Position numbers and translations under genes: made by a program
Shown: positions 6,962 to 12,389 of the stretch, piece after piece
How the letters are laid out: each line of letters opens with the position of its first letter
Numbering within the stretch: the first letter of the stretch is position 1
Origin: Nitrospirota bacterium
Lineage (GTDB): Bacteria > Nitrospirota > Nitrospiria > Nitrospirales > Nitrospiraceae
Reading direction: 5' to 3'
Assembly (NCBI GenBank): GCA_004296865.1
Contig: SCVQ01000573.1
Location: forward strand, 1-12,389
DNA: 12,389 bases
Notes under the pieces: model-generated
What the model saw: the letters and a program-made list of their open reading frames with translations, nothing else
The model's database searches: none
What the model was told of the DNA's origin: nothing

Positions 6962-9643
6962 ATGCCACACGCGGCGGTTGACACAGTGACGCTGACCATC
7001 GACGGGCACCACCTCACGGTCCCGAAAGGCACGCTCGTGATCGAGGCGGCGCGTCAGGCCGGGGTGATGGTCCCCCATTTCTGCTACCACCCCAAACTCA
7101 AACCGGACGCCAACTGCCGCATGTGCCTGGTGGAAGTCGAGAAAATGCCGAAGCTGCAGACCGCCTGCAGCACGCCAGTGGCCGAAGGGATGGTCGTGCG
7201 GACCGCCACCACGGTCGTCAACGAGGCCCACAAGTCGGTGCTGGAATTCATCCTCGCCAACCACCCGCTGGACTGTCCCGTCTGCGACCAGGGCGGCCGC
7301 TGCGACCTGCAGGACTTCTCGCATCAGTACACGCCCACCACCAGCCGGTTCATCGAGGTCAAGCGGGTCTTCCCGAAGGAATACTTCAGCCCGTTGATCG
7401 AGACCCAGATGAACCGCTGCGTCCAGTGCCTGCGCTGCGTCCGGTACTGCGACGAAGTCATGGACGTGAAGGCCCTCGCCCCCTCCGGGCGGGGCACGAT
7501 GACCGAGATCAAGTCCTTTCTCCATCACGAACTGGACTGCGAGTTCTGCGGCGGGTGCGTGCAGATCTGCCCGGTCGGTGCCATCACCAGCCGCCTGTCC
7601 ATGTATGAATACCGGCCCTGGATGCTGAAACGCGCCGACACGGTCTGCACCTACTGCGGGGACGGCTGCCAGATCACGATCCAGACCAAGGACAACCAGT
7701 TGGTCGAAGTCATGTCGGCCCAGGGCGCCGGCCGCAACAACGGCGACCTCTGCGCCAGGGGATTCTTCGGCTACCACGTCAGCACCCACCCGGATCGCCT
7801 CCGGCATCCCCTCATCCGGCGCGACGGGGTGCTCGTCCAGGCCACGTGGGAAGAGGCGCTGGAGCTGGTTGCTGAGACCGCCGTCCGCCTGAAGCTCGCG
7901 CACGGTCCGAACGCCTTCGCCGGCCTGATCGCCGCGCGCTGCACGAACGAAGACCTGTACCTGTTCCAGAAATTCATGCGGCTGGCCATCGGCACCAACC
8001 ACCTCGACAGCAGCGCCCGCTACGGGCAGATCAACGGAGTCCGGGCGCTCCGCCGCGTGCAAGGCACCCACCGCTGGACGGTCACCTTCGAGGACATCGT
8101 CTCGGCCGACGCCCTCTTGCTGGTCGGAACGAATATCACCGAGACCAATCCGATCACCGGCCTCAAGGTCAAGGAAGCGGTCAAGAAGCGGCAGGCGACG
8201 CTCCTCACGATCGACAGCCTGGAGCCGGCGGTCGGCGCCATCAGCAACATCGCCAACCTCTCATCGCATCATTTCTCCGTCCACCCGGACCGGTTCAAAC
8301 CGGCCGTGTTGGGCCTCATCAAGGCCGTCGTCGAAGACGGGCATGTGGACCCGACGCTGGCGCAGCGGGCGCCCGCCTACCTGCAGACCATCAGCGATTC
8401 GGTGCAGGACCTCTCATGGCCCGCCATCGAGGCCGCCACCGGAGGCACGCCGGAATCGTTCCGGGAGGCCGCCCGCACGTTCGCCCGCTCGGCTCGCGCC
8501 GTGATTCTGATCGGACAAGGCGTCTTGCGGACGGCGGACGGATACGGCCTCGCCACCACGCTGTTGGACCTGCTGCTGCTCACCGGGCAGCACGGCCGCC
8601 CCGGCTGTGGCCTGGCCCCTCTGGCCGAGGAGAACAACGACCAAGGGGCGGTGGAGATGGGCGCCGTGGCGGAGTATCTCCCTGGGCCGGGCGACCTGAG
8701 CGACCCGGCCGCCCGTTCGCGCGTGGCACAACTCTGGAAAGAGGATCTGCCCCAGGAACCTGGCCTGACGCTGATGCCCATGCTGGAACGCGCCAGGGCC
8801 GGCGCGCTCAAGGCCATGTTCATCGTCGGCGAGAATCCGGTGGGCTCGCTCCCCCTGTCGGCCAAGGCCAAAGAAGCGTTGCAGAGCCTGGAATTTCTGG
8901 CCTGCCAGGAACTGTTCCTCACCGAAACCGCGCAGCTCGCGCATGTCGTCCTGCCGGCCTGCTCCTATGCCGAGAAGGACGGGACCTTCACGAACACCGA
9001 GGGACACGTGCAGGCCGTGCGCCATGCGATCGATCCGATCGGCGAAAGCCGGCCCGACTGGGAAATCTTCTCCGCCCTCTCGGTGCTGATGGGCTATCCG
9101 CTCGAGTACGGGGATGCCAAAGAAATTCTCAAGGAGATCCGAAGCCTGATCCCCGACTACGGACGCCTGGGCCCGGCGCCGACGCCGATGCGCCCGGCGA
9201 CTGAAGCCGTGGACGGCTACCTCCACACCGGCTATGCGACGGATGCAGCCGACCGCTATGCCCTGTCGGGCACGGGGCACGAGGCGCGGGGGGCGGGGAA
9301 CGATGGCCATCTGACGCTGCTGATCGCCCAGAGCCTCTTTCACTCCGGGAAACTTTCGACCCGCTCCAAAGGATTATTGCAGGTCCAGGCAGAGGGATCG
9401 CTCACGCTGAACCCGGCGGATGCGGCCAGGCTGGGCCTTGCGGATCGCGACCAGGTCCGCGTTACCAACAACCTCGGCGCGATGACCACGACCGTCATGT
9501 TGGCGGAGCGCGTGCCGAAAGGCCTGGTCCTCTTCCCGGAACACTTCGATCAAGAGGCGCGTCGGCTCCTGACCGTCTCAACGGACCCGGTCACACAGGT
9601 GCCGTATTACAAGCTGACGCAAGTAACAATTGAGAGGCTATAG
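6962..9643 (+). CDS. nuoG: NADH-quinone oxidoreductase subunit G (75 kDa), with extra [4Fe-4S] site
   Basis: NuoG relays electrons from NuoF towards NuoI. The 893-residue protein has, in order: a [2Fe-2S] domain (Cys41, Cys52, Cys55, Cys69; N1b); the His/Cys cluster N5 (His101, Cys105, Cys108, Cys114); two ferredoxin-like motifs, CVQCLRCVRYC (Cys153, 156, 159, 163) and CEFCGGCVQIC (Cys193, 196, 199, 203); an N7-type motif CTYCGDGC with Cys264 (229-264); and a molybdopterin-oxidoreductase fold with its C-terminal barrel near 800-880. Minimal NuoG has only the first ferredoxin-type triplet plus the last cysteine, forming N4, so a further [4Fe-4S] cluster is likely. The residues SSARYGQ stand where catalytic formate dehydrogenases have Cys/Sec-His, so molybdenum catalysis is unlikely. 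No ribosome site is obvious before ATG 6962. Confidence 0.96.
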   Translation: MPHAAVDTVTLTIDGHHLTVPKGTLVIEAARQAGVMVPHFCYHPKLKPDANCRMCLVEVEKMPKLQTACSTPVAEGMVVRTATTVVNEAHKSVLEFILANHPLDCPVCDQGGRCDLQDFSHQYTPTTSRFIEVKRVFPKEYFSPLIETQMNRCVQCLRCVRYCDEVMDVKALAPSGRGTMTEIKSFLHHELDCEFCGGCVQICPVGAITSRLSMYEYRPWMLKRADTVCTYCGDGCQITIQTKDNQLVEVMSAQGAGRNNGDLCARGFFGYHVSTHPDRLRHPLIRRDGVLVQATWEEALELVAETAVRLKLAHGPNAFAGLIAARCTNEDLYLFQKFMRLAIGTNHLDSSARYGQINGVRALRRVQGTHRWTVTFEDIVSADALLLVGTNITETNPITGLKVKEAVKKRQATLLTIDSLEPAVGAISNIANLSSHHFSVHPDRFKPAVLGLIKAVVEDGHVDPTLAQRAPAYLQTISDSVQDLSWPAIEAATGGTPESFREAARTFARSARAVILIGQGVLRTADGYGLATTLLDLLLLTGQHGRPGCGLAPLAEENNDQGAVEMGAVAEYLPGPGDLSDPAARSRVAQLWKEDLPQEPGLTLMPMLERARAGALKAMFIVGENPVGSLPLSAKAKEALQSLEFLACQELFLTETAQLAHVVLPACSYAEKDGTFTNTEGHVQAVRHAIDPIGESRPDWEIFSALSVLMGYPLEYGDAKEILKEIRSLIPDYGRLGPAPTPMRPATEAVDGYLHTGYATDAADRYALSGTGHEARGAGNDGHLTLLIAQSLFHSGKLSTRSKGLLQVQAEGSLTLNPADAARLGLADRDQVRVTNNLGAMTTTVMLAERVPKGLVLFPEHFDQEARRLLTVSTDPVTQVPYYKLTQVTIERL

Positions 9644-9712
9644 GCGATGGGCGATAGGCTATGGGTCGGAACGTCTTGCCTAGAGCCGATTGCCCCGCGC
9701 CTCTAGCCCATA
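9633..9712. repeat. Heptamer palindrome element 6 (nuoG-nuoH), CNATNGG type, inverted core
   Basis: Left units read CTATAGG, CGATGGG, CGATAGG, CTATGGG. Reverse-complemented right units read TTATGGG, CTAGAGG, CGCGGGG, CAATCGG, CTCTAGG, a looser match. The centre GGTCGGAACGTCTTGCC (9664-9680), read on the minus strand, starts GGCAAGA and ends TTCCGACC, the same core as elements 1 and 4 but in the opposite orientation. The nuoG stop TAG is part of the left arm. The nuoH ribosome site begins where the right arm ends. Confidence 0.72.
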
Positions 9713-9717
9713 AGGAG
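9712..9717 (+). promoter_or_regulatory. nuoH ribosome binding site
   Basis: AAGGAG lies 5 nt before the ATG at 9723. It is the strongest Shine-Dalgarno match in the operon and fixes the nuoH start. Confidence 0.75.
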
Positions 9718-9722
9718 TTTAC

Positions 9723-10784
9723 ATGGCTGAAGTCGGATTGAAATTGGCGTTCTCGGTAGCCCAGATCGCCGTGGTCATGGGCATCGTCCTGCTGACCGTC
9801 ATGTTCCTCACGCTGGCGGAACGCAAGGTCCTCGGCTGGATGCAGGATCGGATGGGGCCCATGGAAGTGGGGCCCTACGGGGTCTTGCAGCCCATCGCAG
9901 ACGGACTGAAGCTGTTCTTCAAGGAAGACATCGTCCCGGCCGGTGCGAACAAATTTCTCTTCACCCTGGCGCCGATCCTCGCGCTGGTCCCGGCCCTCAT
10001 CGGCTTCGCGGTGGTGCCCTTCGGCCCCAACCGGACCGTCGAGCTGTTCGGCTATCAGTTTCAGCCCTTCGTGATCAGCGACATCAACATCGGCATCCTC
10101 TACATCCTGGCTTTCACCTCCATCGGCGCCTACGGCATCATCCTCGGCGGCTGGGCCTCCAACAGCAAATATTCGCTGCTGGGGGGGTTGCGGTCGGCCG
10201 CCCAGGTGATCAGTTATGAGTTGAACGTCGGGCTGGCTATCGTCGGGGTGCTCCTGCTGGCCGGTTCACTCAGCCTGGTGAAGATCACCGAAGCCCAGGC
10301 CGGAGGATTCTGGCACTGGTACATCTTCGCGTTTCCTTTCCCGCAGGTCTTCGCCTTCGTCGTCTACGTCATCTCGGCCGTGGCGGAAACCAACCGGGTG
10401 CCCTTCGACCTGCCCGAAGCCGAAAGCGAGCTGGTGGCGGGCTTCTTCACCGAATACAGCGGGATGCGGTTCGCGTTCTTCTTCCTGGCGGAATACGCCA
10501 ACATGATCCTGGTCTCCTGCATCGCCGCCGCGCTGTTCCTGGGCGGCTGGAACGCGCCCTACCCCGGCACTTTGCTCCCCGAGAACCTGGCCTGGGTGGA
10601 GGGCGTCGTCTGGTTTGCGGTCAAAGTCTATTTCTTCCTGTTCCTGTTTTTCTGGTTGCGCGCGACGCTGCCGCGCTTGCGTTACGACCAGCTCATGCGG
10701 TTCGGCTGGAAGGTGATGCTCCCGATCGCACTGGGCAATATCCTCGTAACCGCCATCGCGGCGTACTTTTTTCCGAAAGGATAA
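9723..10784 (+). CDS. nuoH: NADH-quinone oxidoreductase subunit H
   Basis: NuoH is the membrane subunit that completes the quinone chamber and links it to the proton channels (ND1 homologue). The 353-residue protein has about eight membrane segments. Family motifs are [16 protein letters not shown] (31-46), [19 protein letters not shown] (143-161) followed by ISYE (163-166), and [20 protein letters not shown] (221-240) followed by [20 protein letters not shown]. The acidic residues in the loop at 230-244 are those usually placed near the quinone-to-membrane coupling path. The start is fixed by a good ribosome site. A palindromic element lies on each side of the gene. Confidence 0.98.
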   Translation: MAEVGLKLAFSVAQIAVVMGIVLLTVMFLTLAERKVLGWMQDRMGPMEVGPYGVLQPIADGLKLFFKEDIVPAGANKFLFTLAPILALVPALIGFAVVPFGPNRTVELFGYQFQPFVISDINIGILYILAFTSIGAYGIILGGWASNSKYSLLGGLRSAAQVISYELNVGLAIVGVLLLAGSLSLVKITEAQAGGFWHWYIFAFPFPQVFAFVVYVISAVAETNRVPFDLPEAESELVAGFFTEYSGMRFAFFFLAEYANMILVSCIAAALFLGGWNAPYPGTLLPENLAWVEGVVWFAVKVYFFLFLFFWLRATLPRLRYDQLMRFGWKVMLPIALGNILVTAIAAYFFPKG

Positions 10785-10888
10785 GCTGTCAGCAATCAGC
10801 TCTCAGCTATCAGGCAAGAAGATGTGTGCAAAAATGGTGTGTCCGGATTCGGAAGCTGAATACTGACGGCTGACTGCTGAAGGCTCAG
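10785..10888. repeat. Heptamer palindrome element 7 (nuoH-nuoI), NNTCAGC type
   Basis: Left units are CTGTCAGC, AATCAGC, TCTCAGC, TATCAGG. Reverse-complemented right units are CTGAGC, CTTCAGC, AGTCAGC, CGTCAGT, ATTCAGC. These are the same unit type as element 2, eight kilobases away. The core is longer than elsewhere: it starts GCAAGAA at 10814 and ends TCCGGA at 10842-10847. The array starts immediately after the nuoH stop codon and ends 2 nt before nuoI, so its last bases include the nuoI ribosome site. Confidence 0.8.
10879..10883 (+). promoter_or_regulatory. nuoI ribosome binding site inside a repeat arm
   Basis: GAAGG lies 7 nt before ATG 10891 and within the right arm of element 7. Folding of the element could therefore hide or expose this site, which is an inference from position only. 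Confidence 0.5.
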
Positions 10889-10890
10889 TT

Positions 10891-11430
10891 ATGAAATTCA
10901 AAGCCTGGCTCAAGACGATCCTCTTTTACGAGATCCTGATCGGCATGAAGGCCACGCTCATGCACCTGGTGCACTACAAACCGATCACGCTGCAGTACCC
11001 GCACGAGAAACGAACGCTGCCGGACAGCTATCGCGGCATGCTCTCATTGCTGCGCTACGACGACGGAACGGAGAAGTGCGTCGGCTGCGACCTCTGCGAG
11101 GCGGCCTGCCCGTCCCGGGTGATCAAGGTGGTCAGCGCGGAGGTGCCCGGCGAGCCCACCAAGCGGTACGCCAAGGAATATTACATGGACATGACCCGCT
11201 GCCTGTTCTGCGGGCTCTGTGTGGATGCCTGTCCGGTGGACGCGCTGGGCATGACCCGCGAGTACGAGTGGGCCGTGTACGACAAGCGGCTGCTTCAGCT
11301 GAACAAGCAGCAACTCCTGGCGATCGGGGATCGGTCCTTCCCGGTGCGGGAGAAACGGCTGGAATTGCAGCATCCCAACGTGGCGTTCTTCAACGTCGCA
11401 TTTAAGCATTTGCCGCCGAAGCACACGTAA
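10891..11430 (+). CDS. nuoI: NADH-quinone oxidoreductase subunit I (two [4Fe-4S] clusters)
   Basis: NuoI carries clusters N6a and N6b, the bridge from NuoG to N2 in NuoB. The 179-residue protein has an amphipathic N-terminal stretch (about 1-30) that usually lies on the membrane, then two ferredoxin motifs: CVGCDLCEAACP (Cys63, 66, 69, 73) and CLFCGLCVDACP (Cys104, 107, 110, 114). All eight ligands are present. GAAGG lies 7 nt before the ATG. Downstream is an 89-bp spacer lacking the usual palindromic element, then nuoJ. Length and motif spacing are typical for the family. Confidence 0.98.
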   Translation: MKFKAWLKTILFYEILIGMKATLMHLVHYKPITLQYPHEKRTLPDSYRGMLSLLRYDDGTEKCVGCDLCEAACPSRVIKVVSAEVPGEPTKRYAKEYYMDMTRCLFCGLCVDACPVDALGMTREYEWAVYDKRLLQLNKQQLLAIGDRSFPVREKRLELQHPNVAFFNVAFKHLPPKHT

Positions 11431-11519
11431 CGCGATCCTCCACGCCCTGAGGATTGGAGTACGGGCGAAGACCGGTCATCGCGAACTGACGCGCAAGCAG
11501 GGCAAGAGGGTCCCACACT
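11431..11519. other. nuoI-nuoJ spacer with a small hairpin, no heptamer element
   Basis: This 89-bp spacer is more G+C-rich than the other long spacers and shows no seven-base periodicity. It contains a 6-bp stem, ATCCTC/GAGGAT (11435-11454), with an 8-nt loop and no following T-run. It ends with the nuoJ ribosome site. Confidence 0.5.
11505..11510 (+). promoter_or_regulatory. nuoJ ribosome binding site supporting a GTG start
   Basis: AGAGGG lies 9 nt before GTG 11520. There is no ATG near the expected N-terminus, so this site supports GTG as the nuoJ start codon. Confidence 0.55.
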
Positions 11520-12047
11520 GTGGCACTAGCGTTCTTCTTCTACTTCTCCGGGGTGATCGTCCTGACCTCCGTCTTGGTGGTGGCGCTTCGGAATCCCATC
11601 TACAGCGCCATCTCCCTGCTGATCATGTTCTTCCACGTGGCGGGACTCTACGTCACCCTCCACGCCGAATTCCTGGCCGCCGTCCAGATCATCGTCTACG
11701 CCGGCGCCATCCTGGTCCTGTACCTGTTCGTGGTGATGTTGCTGAACGTGAAGCGCGAGGAACGCTACCATGCCCAGTTCCCGCTGGCGGCGCTCTTGGG
11801 CGTGACCATCCTGACCGAGGTGCTGATGCTGGCGATCCTCCGCGGCTTCTCTTCGGAACCGCTGCCGACGTTGGGCGGCGCCGGACAGGCCGACCAGGCA
11901 ACCGGGAACACCGAGACGATCGGGGAGGTCCTGTACTCGACCTACCTGTTCCCGTTCGAAGTCGCCTCGCTGATCTTGCTGGTGGCGATGATCGGCGCGA
12001 TCGTGCTGGCCAAGAAAGACATCGGTTTGGCGAGCCGTAATCAGTGA
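11520..12047 (+). CDS. nuoJ: NADH-quinone oxidoreductase subunit J
   Basis: NuoJ is a membrane subunit (ND6 homologue) whose third helix takes part in coupling quinone reduction to proton movement. The 175-residue protein has five membrane segments (about 3-23, 27-47, 53-76, 87-109 and 141-164). The family hallmark VQIIVYAGAILVLYLFVVML (55-74) is intact. Translation starts at GTG 11520, supported by AGAGGG upstream. The loop between helices four and five (about 111-138) is long and polar, rich in Gly, Gln and Thr, where the family varies. The TGA stop at 12045 falls inside the first unit of the next palindromic element. Confidence 0.96.
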   Translation: MALAFFFYFSGVIVLTSVLVVALRNPIYSAISLLIMFFHVAGLYVTLHAEFLAAVQIIVYAGAILVLYLFVVMLLNVKREERYHAQFPLAALLGVTILTEVLMLAILRGFSSEPLPTLGGAGQADQATGNTETIGEVLYSTYLFPFEVASLILLVAMIGAIVLAKKDIGLASRNQ

Positions 12048-12118
12048 TGCCTCATGCGTAACGCGAACAGGACACGCATGTCCCCAAACTCGTCACGCAT
12101 CACCCATTACGCATAACG
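12044..12118. repeat. Heptamer palindrome element 8 (nuoJ-nuoK), GTNATGC type
   Basis: Left units are GTGATGC, CTCATGC, GTAACGC. Reverse-complemented right units are GTTATGC, GTAATGG, GTGATGC, GTGACG. The centre holds a separate small perfect hairpin, GGACA/TGTCC with loop CGCA (12070-12083), and only a faint trace of the core seen elsewhere. The nuoJ stop codon lies in the first unit, and the right arm ends at the nuoK ribosome site. Confidence 0.72.
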
Positions 12119-12123
12119 AGGGG
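12118..12123 (+). promoter_or_regulatory. nuoK ribosome binding site
   Basis: GAGGGG precedes ATG 12126 by only 2 nt, closer than usual. Its GAGG part (12118-12121) leaves 4 nt, which is acceptable. Confidence 0.5.
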
Positions 12124-12125
12124 TT

Positions 12126-12389
12126 ATGGCTGTCCCATTGTCCTACTACGTGATCCTGAGCGCCATCGTGTTCGTCACGGGGCTGGTCGGGGTCCTGATC
12201 CGGCGCAACATCATCATCATCTTGTTATCGGTCGAGTTGATGCTGAACGCCACCAACATCAACTTCGTCGCCTTTTCGCAGTATTTCCAGAATGTCGCCG
12301 GCCAGGTCTTCGTCTTTTTCACGCTCACCGTGGCCGCCGCCGAGGTGGCGGTCGGGCTGGCCATCATCATCGCACTGTACCGGAGCAAG
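12126..12389 (+). CDS. nuoK: NADH-quinone oxidoreductase subunit K, right-truncated
   Basis: NuoK (ND4L homologue) is a three-helix subunit of the proton path. The frame from ATG 12126 runs to the window edge without a stop: 88 residues of a family that usually has about 100. Both key glutamates are present, Glu37 in [16 protein letters not shown] and Glu73 in [12 protein letters not shown]; they match Glu36 and Glu72 of E. coli NuoK. Three helices are visible (about 5-25, 29-50 and 60-85), so only the C-terminal tail is missing. The [12 protein letters not shown] stretch makes the identity secure. By the usual order, nuoL, nuoM and nuoN should follow outside the window. Confidence 0.96.
   Translation, partial: MAVPLSYYVILSAIVFVTGLVGVLIRRNIIIILLSVELMLNATNINFVAFSQYFQNVAGQVFVFFTLTVAAAEVAVGLAIIIALYRSK

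Noticed and set aside
6932..8071. A 379-codon open frame on the minus strand opposite the start of nuoG
   Set aside because: It overlaps essential cysteine-motif coding of nuoG and shows no family signature; a shadow of codon bias.
6962..9643. nuoG as a true formate dehydrogenase alpha subunit
   Set aside because: It lacks the Cys/Sec-His active-site pair by eye and lies between nuoF and nuoH in a complete complex I operon.

Overview
The window is a long stretch of a respiratory complex I (proton-pumping NADH:quinone oxidoreductase) operon, read entirely on the + strand. The order is midA-like methyltransferase, nuoA, nuoB, a fused nuoCD, nuoE, nuoF, nuoG, nuoH, nuoI, nuoJ, and nuoK, which is cut by the right edge. 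A separate, left-truncated NTF2/SnoaL-like gene lies upstream. The G+C-rich genes, the fused nuoCD, the full E-F-G dehydrogenase module and the general look of the proteins suggest a Nitrospira-like member of the Nitrospirota. That assignment is from memory of the family, not from a search, and is only moderately certain.

Layout. Positions 1-483 hold the end of the NTF2-like gene. Positions 484-737 are a non-coding spacer with hairpins and a weak sigma70-like promoter candidate near its right end. Positions 738-1997 encode a MidA/NDUFAF7-family SAM-dependent methyltransferase, a complex I assembly factor family. From 2084 to the end run the nuo genes. NuoE, F and G form the NADH-oxidising module, with FMN and most of the Fe-S clusters. 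NuoB, CD and I carry electrons through N6a/N6b and N2 to quinone. NuoA, H, J and K are membrane subunits linking the quinone site to proton translocation. All expected cofactor ligands are visible. NuoG also carries cysteines for one more [4Fe-4S] cluster than the minimal bacterial pattern.

The most unusual part is the spacers. In most bacteria nuo genes are packed tightly, but here eight of the ten junctions from midA to nuoK are 66-117 bp and are filled by imperfect inverted-repeat elements. The arms are runs of 7-nt units, usually two variable bases plus a fixed five-base core. The unit differs between spacers: NNATGGC in three, NNTCAGC in two, and CNATNGG, NCGTGAA and GTNATGC in one each. 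Several elements share a central core that starts GCAAGAA and ends TCCGRAC; in the nuoG-nuoH element this core is inverted. The elements often contain the stop codon of the upstream gene and end about 3-12 nt before the next start codon. I find no such element in the nuoF-nuoG or nuoI-nuoJ spacers or upstream of midA. This family of heptamer-built palindromes is the best candidate here for something undescribed.

The placement of midA directly before the operon is also notable, because its eukaryotic relative NDUFAF7 methylates an arginine of the NuoD homologue, and that arginine is present in NuoCD (Arg237).
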